Assembly: GCA_027604685.1 (NCBI GenBank)
Contig: JADHYX010000189.1
Span: 1-41,270, forward strand
Reading direction: 5' to 3'
DNA length: 41,270 nt
From: Lobulomyces angularis
Lineage: Eukaryota; Chytridiomycota; Chytridiomycetes; Lobulomycetales; Lobulomycetaceae
Part shown: positions 28,201 through 41,270 of the stretch, piece by piece
Numbering within the stretch: the stretch's first letter is position 1
How the letters are laid out: the number at the start of each line of letters is the position of its first letter
The notes under the pieces: generated by a model
What the model saw: only the letters and a program-made list of their open reading frames with translations
Told to the model about the DNA's origin: nothing
Databases searched by the model: none
Translations under genes and position numbers: made by a program

Positions 28201-31200
28201 TAGAGTTATGTTTGACAGTACCTGTTAGATTAAGTGTTCTTTTACCTTATTTATCTCATCTAATGAAACCTTTGGTTTTGGCTCTTCACGGTGGAAATGA
28301 ATTAGTAACTCAGGGACTCAGAACACTTGAAGTACACAGTATTAAATAAATATATTAATCTTAAATTTAAAAAAGCTTTGCATCGACAACCTCACCCATG
28401 AATTTTTGGAACCTATATTATCACCTGTTATGAATGATTTGATGAACGCACTTTGGAGGCATCTACATCCAGAACCTTATAGTCGCCAGCATAGGTACAA
28501 TTTACATTTTTAATTCTAATATAATTTTTTTAGTGTAACAGCACTGAAGATAGTAGGCAAATTAGGGGGTTTCAATCGTAGATTTTTGAAAGATGCCCCC
28601 AACTTAAAATTTGTAAAACAAGATTCGGGATTGGAATTGCCATTTTTATTTAATCCGTTAACTGATAAGCCTGTTAAAGTTTCACTAAATGAAACGTTAA
28701 CTGTAATTTGTGACACTTTAAAAAGTGGAACGGCTAAACCCTTTTACATAAGCCAATGTTTTGAATTCTTAAAAGGATGCATTCCTTTGCTCATAGATAC
28801 TGATACTGGTCCCGATAATCTTGGGCACATTTTACAATCTCACATTGAGCAATACGTCAGTAATCGGTCTACTCATGACGAGGTAGAAATTATGAAAGAT
28901 GGCACTAATCCTTTCCCTATTGGTATCTTTATTATAAATTGTCGGCTAAAAAAATTGACCTTTTGTTTAAAATTATAGAAAATACCACTCCACAATTCTT
29001 ATTAGATGCTCATGTTAAAGTTTTGGAAGATGTTTTTGTGGGTCTGTTTTATGCTGCTATAAATGAAGAAACTAGAGCAGAAAGTAGAGCAATTATTAAT
29101 AGCCTTTGTCGTCACTTTGCTTTACTTTCAATATCTGAATTGGTTAATGGTGAAAAAAAGGCAGTTCCTTCTACAGGAAAAACTAATCTGGATGCCATCA
29201 TCAGCACACCTTCAACTAGAATTGATTCATTTATAAATGGGATTGTTTCTGTTATGTCTTCCCCTAATTCAGATATTCAGGAACTTTCAAAAGAATATTT
29301 TGGATCGTTTTACAACACTTGCTTGACGTTTTTGGTGAGTAAAGAGGCAGTAGAGGATATGAAAATTTTTAAGACTTTTGCATCTAAATTTTGCTCCGCT
29401 TGTTACGAAGGTGAATGGTTTTATAAAAGAGGCGGATGTTCAGGTATTTTACTTCTCTCTACACAGCTGGGCTTAAGTCACTCTTGGATTCTTTTGCATG
29501 AAATTGAGTTTGTAAAAGCGTTACTTTTTGTCTTGAAGGATACTGGTAGTGAAATGACTATTATCAATATTAAGGAAGCAACTTCGACTTTGTTGCATGT
29601 TTTGGAGCTTTGTAATAAGCCGCTCAAAGACGAGCAAGAAAAATTACCGAAAAAAATGAATAACTTGGTCGCCTTGCTTATCGGAGAATTATCAAATAGC
29701 AATCAAGTTGTGCGCGAAACCATACAAAAATCGTTTGATCTTTTAGCTGAGCTATCTGGAATTGATGTGACAGAACTACTATTACCTTCCCGGGAACGGT
29801 TATTATCTCCTATTTTTATTAAACCGCTGAGAGCATTACCATTTCAAATGCAAATTGGGCATATTGATGGTGAATATATTAATTTTTTTCTGTCGAACTA
29901 ACTCTTACTGTAGCAATTACGTACTGTTTGTCACTTCGCACTCCACTGCTGGTTTTTAATGAAGAACTACACCGATTACTGCAGGAGGCAATATTATTAG
30001 CTGATGCTGAAGATGCTGCATTAATACCAGGAAAAAATCTGTTTAAGAATCAGGGAGTAGTAACCAATTTAAGAGTGGTCTGTATCAAATTACTTTCAGC
30101 GGCCTTGGTTTTTTCAGACTATTCCAACAGAAGATTAAATACAACACGAGCTAGAATAATATCAGTTTTTTTTAAATCATTATATGCGAACCATCCCGAA
30201 GTAGTAGAATATTCCAATAAAGGTAGAAAATTTTTTCAATAATGACACGGTTTTTATAATTATTAGGCTTGCAACAAGTTTTGGCTACTCAGCATAGGCT
30301 ACCTAAGGAATTGTTACAAGCAGGTTTACGACCTAGCTTAGTTAATGTCTCTTCTCCAGATTCTTCGAAGTTAACTGTATCTTCTCTTGAAGGTATCATG
30401 AATGAAGTAAACTTTTTTATTCTTTAATTGATTAGGACTTGCTCGCCTGCTTGAATTATTGACAAATTATTTTAAAGTTGAAATTGGTAGAAAGTTATTG
30501 GATCATTTGAGAAATTTGGCTGAACCAGCTTTGCTGGAAGAAGCTTCATCTAGGCCATTAAGCGAAGTGGAAAAAATAAATGTAATTGTAGGAATCATAA
30601 ATGTGTTTTATTTGTTACCAGCGGCGGCAAATTGCTTTTTAGTTGAATTGATAAATAGTGTCTTGGGATTGGAGGAAAAATTGAAGAGATTTCGTTCGAG
30701 TCCATTTAGGTTACCGCTGATCAAATTTCTAAATAGATACGCTTCAGAATCTATAAAACATTTTTACAGTCAAATTTCCACTTCAGTTGGACACAATAGA
30801 TTATTGATAGGAGTTCTTGGTTCTGAGCATGCTGACGTGTTGAGAGCGGAGGGTATTTTTATATTGTTATAACTGAAATTTCTAATTGGGAAATTGTTAA
30901 CTAGTCATGAAGTCAACAGATTTATTTATTTCTAAAACTTTGGGTTCTCCTTCTGCGGAAGCGAATTATCATGGTGTGTTAATGATGAAAGAAATTACCA
31001 AATTTCACCCTGAATGGCTACTTGAAAACAAAGCTTTGATTACAATTCTTAAAGAATTATGGAAGACCCAGATTGAAAAAAAGGATTTCAAGGCAGAATA
31101 CTCCATGAATCCCATGATGCAGTCAATTTTGGAATTATTTATATTATATTTGGAAAATGATTCAAGTGAAACTTCTCTCCTTTTTGATATGATAGATGCT

Positions 31201-34200
31201 CTTGATTTAGATGTTTGTGTTGAACAAGACGGCATCAAAAAATTCATTTATGAGACTGTTGCGTTGAAGTATTCGGTTATTTTGAAGCAAAACATTTTAG
31301 ACTCCTTTTTTATTGTATTTCAAGATAAATCCTATTCAAGGGCAAAGGTTGCTACAATAATTAGGATGTTAATTATACCCATGTTAATGGTTCACAGCGA
31401 TGCTCACTTTGTGGAAGTGTTTGGTTCCAAAGTTAGTTTAATGGATAAGGTGCGTTAATTGACATTTAAGTATCAGTTTTTACCTTTATTAAAATTAGTG
31501 TGTTTGGCAACCCTTAGCCTCTGAAAAAGTTGAGTATTATTCTGATACAACAATGATCGTAGAGCTGCTTCAACTTACTTCATTGATTTTGCAGAGAGGA
31601 AGGCAAATAGTTAACGAATTTAAGAAAAATATTATAAAGTAGTAAAGTAAATTTTTTTTTTAAACCTATTTTCTTCAGATTTTCTTGGAATTATACCAAT
31701 AAAGTAGAGGAAATAACATGCAAACAAGCAGCCTTTGTGGTGATTGCTAGATTTATTGTTGAGTTTCCCACTTTAGGGTCCATTATTAGTAAAACCTTTG
31801 TGGAGTTACTTAAAACTCATCAACCAGAAGTAATCTACTCCTACTTTTAATTAATCATTATTAGGTTAAAAATTTGGTGAGACAGGCGATGGATTCATTA
31901 CTACCAATTTTACCATCTAGAACTGGAACAGAGACAGGCCGTGATGCTTTATTTTGGATCGCTTGGACTAGAAAAATAATGGTATCTCTTAATTCTAATA
32001 TTCAGCTTTTACTTTCATATCCCTGTAGATTGATGATGCTCACTCCAGTTCCCAGCTTGTTTCAATATACCAATTAATAATCCGCCATTCAAATTTGTAT
32101 TACAATAAAAGGGATGCATTTATACCTCAAATTATTGGATCTTTGTCAAAATTGGGCTTAGCTGCAACTTCAACAAAAGAAACTAAAATTTTATCTATTG
32201 ACTTAGCAGAGCTAATTTTTAACTGGGAAAATCAGGAATTATCATCTACTACTATCATCGTTCCTCAAACACCGTTAGTCCCACAAACCCCAGCAACACC
32301 TCAAACTCAAGTTGATGAACCAGCTTCGAAGCGGCAAAAATTTTCAATTTCAACTGGAGAATCGCAAGGTTCCAAATCTCAGACTTCTAATTACAGAGAT
32401 ATGCTAGTGACATACTTGATACGATTTTTATTGAACTCAACACATGAACCAATAAGTAAAGGGGAACTTGCTTCTAGAGTAGCAAAGTTGTTAGAGGATA
32501 TTTTAAATCGTTGGCCTGAGTGTAATATTAAATTTTCGCTGTTTGATAAGGTAATATCCTGATTCCTGATTTTTTATTTTCATTTTTTTACTTTTTAAGT
32601 TGGAAGACAAGTCCTTGAGCGAATCTACTATCTTAATAATTAATGCGTTAGAAATTTTCTTAATGATTGTAAAAGTAAAAGATGATCAATGGCTAATTAG
32701 TAATATAGCCCAGTTTCAGAATTATTTGAATCCTTATATTAAAAGTGATAATATTCTTGTTTCGAAAGGGTTGAAGCCCATTCTCAGTAAAATTTTTCAA
32801 GCCGTTGCGAATAATACATCTGATGCTCATTATCCCAAGGAGGTTGCGGATTTTGTTAAAAACGTTGATGTCACTATCAGAAGCAATTTAGGTCAAGATA
32901 ATTTGAAACCTTATTCTACAATTGTTCTATTATGTACGTCTTACTTGAACCGAAAAGCTGAAATTACAATGTGGTATCAAGATATTATGAAGCTGCTACA
33001 AAAATTAGCCAACGAACATTGCAGTAATGCTGTTGATATGGAAGGCAAAGATGCTAACAGTGAAATGATTACGATGTTATTGTCACTTTTAAAGACCAAA
33101 ACCTCAGCAATGGTTAGAACTTTTAACATTTTAACGTTGTTTAATTTAATATTGGTAGGGTGAGCAAAGAAAAACATTTTTGAATTCTCTTTTATTGTTG
33201 ATTGAGAAATCCAAAGACACTAATCTTCTAAAAAACATCTTGTCGATTGTTTCTGACTGGATATATGCAAAAGCAGAAGCGTTTCCAACTCAAAAAGAAA
33301 AAGCTAACTTAATGGTTACTCTGTTAACATTCGCGAATAGGGAAGATAAATCTTTGCTCGAAGATTATTTGGAATTGGTTGCAAAAATTTTTTCGGACTC
33401 ATCTTTCCTTAGAACTGAATTAAGTGTACGATTGGAAAACTCCTTTTTAATTGGCACAAAATACAGTAACCCAATAACGCGCAAAAAATTTTCCAAAATT
33501 TTCAACGACAGTGTTGATAAGTTACTCAGCACGAGATTGAATTATATATTTGGAGTTCAAAATTGGGAATATCTATCAAGTATTTAATAAAATGTTTTTT
33601 CTTCACATTTTACATTTCTTTTAAGGTGACTTTTGGATTTGTCAGGCCCTGGATTTATTATTAGGATCTGCTATTAAAAATGTACCTGTATTTTCAAGTC
33701 CTACATACTATAAACTTTATTCTATTGCATCTTTTTTTCAAACTTCTGCTGATGAAATGATGAGTACCGACACTAATGAAGCGGTTACATCTATTGTACT
33801 GGAGCATCAAAAATTTTTATTATCTTTGCAATCAATTACTGTAGCTTCTTTCATTGGGCCGATTTGTGAAATTGTAGGTTTTAAATGCAATTAAAATATA
33901 GCAAACTCATGTTTTTATAGATACACAATGAAAAGTCACTCGCCTTTAGTCTTTGGTCCCAGATCTTTCCCATTTGTTGGGAACTTCTTACAAATCGTGA
34001 AAGGCACGATCTAACAAAAAGCATAATATTTTTACTAAGCAAAGATTATCACTCCAAACAAGCAGATGTGCGTCCAAACGTTATACAGTGTCTTCTAGAA
34101 GGCATTAGGCGATCAGTTCCACACATCTTACTTCCTCCCCAATTAGTAATGTTTCTGTCCAAGACGTTTAACGCATGGTTTAATGGAATTGAATTACTGC

Positions 34201-37200
34201 AATGCATGATTGTGGACCTAAAAACCGGAAATGCTTCAAAATATCAAGAAAAAGTACGCGATAGCACCTTGGATAATTTAGCCGATCTTTATTCCAGTCT
34301 CAATGAAGACGACTATTTTTATGGGTTATGGAGACATCGCTGGTAAAATAAATTCTTTTTAATTCATCTAAAAAAAAAATTGTAGTCAATTTCCTGAAAC
34401 TAACGCCGCCATTTCTTTTGAACAAAATGGCATGTGGTTAACTGCACAAAATTTTTACGAACAAGCCCAGCAAAAAGCCAGATTGCAACCTCATCCCTTT
34501 AATGAGTCAGAATATAACCTATGGTAATTTTTTCTTTATAAATATTTAACAACTTTTATTTAGGGAGGAACATTGGGTTTTATGTTCAAAAAAACTCCAA
34601 TCTTGGGACATTTTAACAGATCTTGCTAAACAGGATGTTAACTGCGATTTACTGATAGATGCTGCATGGCACACCGTTGACTGGTGCAGTGAAAGTGAAA
34701 CCATTAAATGTATTTTAGGTGGAGTGACGGAAGGAAACCAAAAAAAGCAAATTTACGAAATATTTCACTTTTTAACCAAAATGCAAGCAGAAAATGAGAG
34801 TGACAGAGTTAAATTCCAAGGTTTATGCGATAATGGCATGCAATTGGCACTAAAACAGTGGTAGGTTCCCTTCCCTAAGATTTTTTAGAATTAAAAATAG
34901 AAAAATAGGCAATCCTTGCCAGAAATTGTTTCAAATGCACATATACCAGTTTTGCATTCTTTTCAACAGTTTGTTGAATTTCAAGAGGCTTTTGCAGTTT
35001 TAACTAATTTATCTCAAACTAATCCACAGAATGTTGAAGTAAAATCCACTGAATTAAAAGGAACGTTGCAGATATGGAGAGATCGATTACCCAACATTTG
35101 GGATGACATAAACTTATGGTCTGATTTAGTTTCGTGGCGACAACAAAGTAATTATTAAGTTTTACTTGCACTAACCTTTTATTCAGTATTTGGAATTGTT
35201 AATAGAGCTTACATGCCTTTATTACCATCATTATCTATTCCAGCCTCAGTTCCTCAGAGTTCCTTTGCTTACCGTGGCTACCACGAAACTGCTTGGATTA
35301 TAAATAGATTTGCCCATGTAGCTAGAAAGCACCGTTTGACAGACGTAATTATTACTTTAAAGGATCTTGTTTAACCAATTTTCTAACAAAGGTTTGCGTA
35401 AATCAACTAACAAAAATTTACACATTACCGAATATTGAGATTCAGGAAGCCTTTTATAAACTGAGGTAAAAATAATATTTCTTTAATCACCTTATATGTG
35501 ATTTTATGTTAAATAGAGAACAGGCAAAGTGTTACGCTATGAATCCGTGTGAATGGCCAAGTGGTTTAGATGTCGTCAACAACACTAACTTAATGTATTT
35601 TATTGTCAACCAGCGGGCAGAATTTTTTTCTTTAAAAGGTGTTTTCTTATCCAAGTTGAAATTACACGAAGAAGCGGTAAATGCATTTAGCTCTTCAGTC
35701 CAGATTGACACCTCCTTACCCTGTGCGTGGGCAGCATGGGGAAAATACAACGACCAGTTATTCAAGGATGCGCCAAAGGAAAAGGAAAAAGAGAGTATTA
35801 AACATGCAGCTGATGCCATCAACTGCTATATGCACGCGTCAACCCTTTACAACAGTGGTAAATCAAGAAAATATATGTCTCGAATTTTGTGGCTGTTGAG
35901 TTTGGATGATGAAACAAAATCCATTTCCAAAGCTTATTCAAGTTATAAATCTGAAACTCCAACATGGTACTGGATAAATTTTATCCCGCAATTGATATCG
36001 TCTCTTTCTTGCAAAGAAGCAGCTTTTGCAAAAGATATAATTTTGAGAATAGCAAAAATTTACCCACAGGTACATGATTATTAAAAAAAAAAAAAACTTC
36101 TAAATTATTACATTTTAAGTCATTGCACTTCCATCTAAGAACAGCTAAAGAGGATTTAGCAGTGCAGAAAAAGCAATTTACCATGCGTATGACAGTTGCA
36201 ACTGCAGCTGAATCCCATTCAACTGATAACTCTCAAAGTCAAGCGCCTATGCCAGCAACAGAAAATAAACCTAGTCTGGGAGGAGATATGGGGGATACTG
36301 CAAAAGAAGGTGAAAAAGAAGGGAATGGAGATCTTAATCAGTGTATATCTACTGACGCTTCTGCTGCTATGACAACCGACAATAGTGCTACCTCTACTGA
36401 GCAGGTTCAAAAAAGACCAATGAACTCTTGGGACTATGTAGAAGAAATTATGGGTTTGTTAAAAACTGCCTTTCCACTACTTGCTCTATCCATGGAAACT
36501 TTAGCTGATCAAATCATCAACAAATTAAAACCCACCACAGATGAAGATATATATCGCTTAATCATTGCATTACTCAATGACGGGATATCGGTACTTTTTT
36601 TATTTAAATTTTTTTAAAAGTTGCCATAACATAAAATTAGCAATTAGCTCGAGATCCTGAAGATAAATCTGGACTTTCTCCTGCAACAGAAACAAATTTG
36701 CAGAAATTTGCGGAGACAATGGCACCGAATCATTTAAAAGTAAAATATATATTTCAGAATAATAACTACTAATGTTTAAATTATTTATATACCTAGTATA
36801 AAGCTGCCTTTGAAAACGACTTTATAAAATCTAAACCTACCTTAACTGTATTAGTTCAAAGATTTAGAGAATGGCGAAATAAATTAGAAACACTATTAGA
36901 TAACAGACCTCAAAAGCAGCGGTTAGAACATTTTAGTCATTACCTCGTTGAATTTGAATACCAAAAATTTGATCAAGTAGAAATTCCGGGACAGTACTTA
37001 TTAGTATGTTTTTTATTTCTTGATTTACTTTAACACATTCACAGCTAAAGGATTCAAATCGCGACTTCATAAAAATAGAGAGATTTTTACCGGAAGTGAT
37101 ACTCGTCCGTAATAACCAAGGAATGGCCAGGCGCTTAACTATAAAAGGTCATGATGGCTCACTTCATCCATTTTCCGTCCAACAACCTGCTTTCCGACAA

Positions 37201-38489
37201 TGTCGAAGAGAAGAACGCATTTTACAACTGCTGAGAGTATTAAATGGGTATAAATAATGTAATATTTTCCTTCTGGAACTTACAATTTAAGTATTTTGGA
37301 TGGTAAAAAAGAAACAAGAAAAAGAAATCTTTCTTTTAATGTTCCTTCTATAATTCCACTATCACCACAGGGTAATAAAAAAATTAATTTTCAGGGCATT
37401 AACATTATATATTTTATTTTTAGCTCGGCTTGTACAAGATGATCCCTCTTACGTGTCTTTACTGGAAGTTTATGATGACCATTGTAGCAAAACGGGAATG
37501 CATAAGGTATTTAGAGTAAACATACATTAAATTTTTTTACCATCCACATTCAGGACGAACCGGTTATTTTTTTTTTAAAAAGAATGAAAGATATTATGCA
37601 AACTGAAGATATTAAGCAAAAATCAGTAATGATTGACACTACTTCGAAAAAATAATTTTTAGAAAGTAGACTTACTAAATTTAAAAACTGAAGTGATGGA
37701 TGAAATCGGCAGTAAAATGATTCCTGAATTTCTTTTAACACAGGTATAAGTTCGCAAAAACTGGATTTAACTAAAAATAATTAGTTTATGTCAAGAAACA
37801 TGAAAAACAGTTCGGACTTATGGTTCATTAGAAAGCGATTTACAACACAGATGTCTGCAGTTACTTTTTTTTCATATGTGTTGTGCATTGGCTCAAGATT
37901 TCCTGGAAAATTTTTGATTTCTAGGGAAACCGGAAACATATGGTGTTGTGATTTAGTTCCCAGTTTATCAAATTCAACTATGATGTTTACAAATCAGGAG
38001 GCTGTTCCATTTAGGTTTACGCCGAACATCCATCATTTTATTGGGCCCATTGGAGTAGAAGGAGTTTTCACCAGTTCTTTGATGGCTATTAGCAAAGCCC
38101 TTACAGAAGTAAAGAATAAGCATTAAATCGTGTAACTAATAAATGTTTTTAGTGTGATATGGAAAACTATTTATCCATATTTATTCGAGATGAACTGAAC
38201 GCATGTCAAAGCATTTCAAAAAAACCGTTATTTCAGGAAAGCCAAATTAAAGACTTAGTAAGTGCCAATGTAGATATATTGACAAGAAAAGCTCAAGCTC
38301 TTGCCTGTACAGCAGAAAGGGAGAAGGTTTTTTTTTTTGTTTGGTTTTTTTTTTAACTATTATTATTTGATCTAGTTTGACAAAGAATGTAATATACCCG
38401 CGAATCAAACCATTTTGGATTTGATATCACAAGCTGTTAATCCGTTAAAATTATCACAGATGGATTTGGCATACATGCCATCACTCTAA
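25237..38489 (+). CDS. TRA1: Tra1/TRRAP, PIKK-family pseudokinase of SAGA and NuA4
   Basis: Tra1/TRRAP is the activator-binding scaffold of the SAGA and NuA4 histone acetyltransferase complexes. I spliced 43 exons in phase from 25237-25239 (the ATG alone) and 25300-25743 to 38376-38489, giving 3,771 aa; yeast Tra1 is 3,744. HEAT repeats fill the N-terminal two thirds. Diagnostic stretches include [55 protein letters not shown] and [11 protein letters not shown]. The FAT domain (from about 2,795) contains [15 protein letters not shown] and [14 protein letters not shown]. The PI3K-like domain (about 3,400-3,680) has [13 protein letters not shown], then [18 protein letters not shown] and [16 protein letters not shown]. 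It lacks the HxxxxN and DFG catalytic motifs, as in all Tra1 proteins. A FATC tail ends [10 protein letters not shown]. The 42 introns are mostly 35-59 nt; one at 27573-27603 is only 31 nt. Confidence 0.95.
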
Positions 38490-38881
38490 AAAAAAAATTT
38501 TTTTTTTTTTTCTGATTAAAAATATTAATATATATATACTTCATTCACATACATACTTAAATGATTTATTCTATTTTATTTTTCTTGTATTTGTATTACA
38601 GTGGTATGGACTTTTTTTTTCTTTGTTTCTGAATGGTTCTAACAATATCAAGTGTGATGTATATATTTACACAAAATCATTCTTCCCTGAGAATGAATGT
38701 ATTATTATTAAGACGCAATAATTTCACAAAAAACAGTATTTTTTTTGTTGTAATAACATATATAATAAAATAGCTGATTTGCAGATATGGTTGAACTCTC
38801 AAATTGCATTGATAAAATATGTCGGAGTTTCAAAAAAAATAGAAAAAAAAAATTTTTAATTCCAGTGGAAATAAAGAAAGA
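38490..38881. other. Intergenic: TRRAP 3' flank and IFT140 upstream region
   Basis: A T-rich tract follows the TRRAP stop, and a TA-repeat lies near 38523-38538. No gene is visible. A TTCCAG at 38861-38866, just before the IFT140 start codon, could be the acceptor of a 5'-UTR intron. Confidence 0.4.
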
Positions 38882-41270
38882 ATGTCAACTTGGAGTGAAA
38901 TTCATACCATTGAAGGACAATATAATTTAGCAGTTTGGCATTCAACTTTTCCTGTTTTAGCAGCCTCTACAGAAAATAAGGTTGAATTTTTTTCCGCTGA
39001 TGGTAGGAAATCTGAAAAAGCAGTTATTAAAAAAGACGGACTAAAGAGTGGACTTATTTCATGGCATCCTACTAAAAAACTACTTGCATCTTCATGGAGC
39101 AACGGTAAATCTACCGAATCTCCACTTTTTAGATTAATTTTATTAGGAACACTTGTTATTTGGAATGATTCTGAACAAACTTTAAGGGAAGCAATTGGTC
39201 ATCACAGTATGATAACCTGCGTCGCCTGGTCTCCTTTAGGCCAGCGATTAGTTACTGGAGATGCAGTAAATTAAAAAAATTTTTTTTTTTATCAATTTAA
39301 TCAGTTGTTAGGATGGGGAGGTAGTAGTATGGAGATGTGATATACGAGGAAGACTAATATCATTATGCCAATATCGGTTAAAAAGTGCGATCACACATTG
39401 TGTTTTTAGAAGTTTACGAAATAGTGAAGATTCCAAGTAATAAAAAAAAAAAAAAAAGAAGAAGTTATTTATCTTAAGTTTAATTTTTTTTACTTTTTTC
39501 CAACAGGGGAAACGAATCACCTTCTTTTTTTTTGGCCTCTGCAAATGGCTCAATTTGTTTTGCAGATGATATCGGCCATTGTAGCGAGGTAGTAAAAATA
39601 TCCAGCTCGATTCTCGCTCTGTTAACTTTGGAATCGAATGATACTTTAATTGTTGTTAACGATGAACTTTTACTGAATCAGTTTATTTTTACTCCTGAAG
39701 GAAAGATTGGTCAACAAACTGAAGTAAATATATTTTTAACTTTAAAAAAAAAACTTAATTTTATTTTTTTATTTCTTTTTTTTTTAGTTTAAATTAAGTA
39801 CTTCAGCAAAATTTGACAAAAAAGTAAATCAAATTTGTTGGTATTAAAAAAAAAAAAAAAAAAAAATTTTTTATATAAAATTAAAATTAGGGTGGGTAAT
39901 GGTTTACTAGCATTGTCTGCGGGAAGAAATTTAAAAATTTGGGACCTTTTAACGGATGATAGTTTTAATTTATCTATACCAGGTTTGAATTACAAATAAT
40001 ATATTTTTTTAAAACAATAATTGTTGCTTCTTTTTTTTTTTTTTCAAGATACCGATAATAGCAAAATAGTAAATTTCGCATATAACACACATAAAAATTT
40101 AGTATCCTGCATCACAGACTCTGGTAATTTGCTGATGTGGAAAAAAAGATGGGCAGTTACTGATGCTACAGAAAAAAATATTTCTTGGGAGGTGATTTAA
40201 GTAATTAAAAATTTTTGCATGTTTTACTAATGAATGTTTTATTTTTTTTTTTTTTTTCTAGTTGACAGTAAAAATACAAACTGGAATCATTGGAAAATAT
40301 ATACAATGGGGTAACTAAGAATAAAATTTTTTTTTTTTTTTTTTAAACAAAATTAAATATATATCCTTGAAGGTTCTAATGGGACTACATTAATTTTTAT
40401 TACCAGCAACGGATTAAAAATATTTGGGGAACAAAGTCTATGCTACAAGTTGCATGGAACCACTAGTGCAGTTCAACTAGCGTCAAATAAAATTATACTT
40501 TCTAAAGCCCCAAATTCAGTGAGTTTCTTTTTATAAAATTAAAAAAAAAAAAATAACAGTATTTTAATTAGAAAATTATTGAACTTGGATCCAACATGAG
40601 AATTAAAAGTTTAGCTTTATCTGGGGATCACCTTTCTGTGTGTAATGGGGATGTCATTGATGTTTTTCATCACACTAACCGTAAAAAAAAACTAACGATG
40701 AAAAAAATTTATTAAATATTTTTATTTTTTTATTTTTTAAGATTGTCAGAATGTGGAGGCTGTTGGTTCAATACCTTACTTGAATGGAAAATTTCTTTGT
40801 ATGGATTCTAGCTCTGTTATTATTGGAACAAGTCAAAAAATTAATATCTGTTAGAAAAAAAATTTTTTTTTTTTTTTATTAAAGTAAATCTTAATAAAAG
40901 GTAACTACCAGGGGACTGTTAAACAGTTCATAAAAATAGAAGAATCTGATGGAGAATTGACTCATTTAGAAACCAATGATACCTTTTTATTATTTGTAAA
41001 AAAAATAAATATTAAATTTAAATTGGAAATTTTTTTATAACTTTTTTATTTTTTTCTTTTCAAAATAGGCTACTTCAAAATATGTTTTAAAACTTTATGA
41101 TATATCAAGGAGAGAACCAAAATTAATCATTAGTAGAAAATTTGAAGAGTAAAATTTTTTTATTTTTTTTTTATATTTTTTTTTTAACTTTAATTTTTTT
41201 TTTTTTTTTTAAATAGATGATAGACCTTATGCATGCAGAATTTGTAACAATGCTTCGTTTCAAAGAAAAC
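38882..41270 (+). CDS. IFT140: Intraflagellar transport protein 140 (IFT-A core), 5' part
   Basis: IFT140 is a core IFT-A subunit for retrograde flagellar transport and membrane-protein entry. Fourteen exons fall in the window: 38882-39104, 39147-39265, 39312-39436, 39507-39723, 39788-39840, 39891-39982, 40049-40191, 40262-40310, 40373-40518, 40572-40680, 40742-40849, 40901-40995, 41069-41148 and 41224 to the edge. Together they encode 535 residues of the N-terminal double WD40 propeller. The family is about 1,400 aa, so the TPR half lies outside. Signatures are SWHPTKKLLASSWSNGTLVIW, VAWSPLGQRLVTGDADGEVVVW and, most telling, NYQGTVKQ followed by TSKYVLKLYDISRREPKL, which closely resembles human IFT140. 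Introns here are longer and loaded with homopolymers (A21 at 39846, T18 at 40327, T16 at 40242). The last exon junction is the least certain: the acceptor at 41223 avoids stops that an acceptor at 41216 would create. Confidence 0.9.

Noticed and set aside
37045..38489. Active PIKK kinase such as TOR, ATM or ATR
   Set aside because: The catalytic HxxxxN and DFG motifs are absent, and the HEAT, FAT and C-terminal sequences match Tra1/TRRAP throughout.
25237..38489. Broken gene with dozens of frameshifts
   Set aside because: Every break coincides with a GT-AG intron of 31-60 nt, and all 43 exon phases close.

Overview
This is a nuclear fragment from a eukaryote. It is strongly AT-rich, with long A and T homopolymers, and its genes are cut by many tiny GT-AG introns (mostly 35-60 nt). 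I hand-spliced every recognised host gene. Exon phases close without a break in all of them, and the lengths match the known families: RIT1 519 aa, VIP36-like lectin 310 aa, UBTD 266 aa, PKC1 1,176 aa, CFAP54 3,127 aa and Tra1/TRRAP 3,771 aa, plus the first 535 codons of IFT140.

The gene set suggests a flagellated (zoosporic) fungus or a close relative such as a chytrid, blastoclad, Rozella-like lineage or aphelid. RIT1 is a fungal/plant-type enzyme. The kinase has the fungal Pkc1 layout (HR1-HR1-C2-C1-C1-kinase with a DYG motif). CFAP54 and IFT140 require a motile flagellum. The species itself cannot be read from the sequence.

Layout. 262-2148 (-): RIT1, the initiator-tRNA A64 ribosyl-phosphate transferase. 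2643-3749 (+): decayed TnpB-like nuclease of Fanzor2 type, followed by a short GC-richer tract that may be its RNA end. 4157-5445 (-): L-type lectin cargo receptor. 5632-6633 (+): decayed Tc1/mariner-IS630 transposase. 6967-7553 (+): C-terminal half of a second, different nuclease of Fanzor1 type. 8180-9215 (+): UBTD-family ubiquitin-like protein. 9713-13920 (+): PKC1. 14180-24288 (-): CFAP54, convergent with PKC1. 25237-38489 (+): TRRAP/Tra1, divergent from CFAP54. 38882-41270 (+): IFT140, running off the window.

The host genes are unrelated housekeeping functions: translation-initiation tRNA identity, secretory cargo export, ubiquitin handling, cell-wall/Rho signalling, SAGA/NuA4 transcription activation, and flagellar central pair and IFT-A. 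The only accessory zone is about 2.6-7.6 kb, where three transposon remnants surround the lectin gene. The most interesting item is there: two distinct Fanzor lineages, one lying in the same orientation just behind a mariner-like transposase, as expected of a Fanzor-carrying mariner composite.
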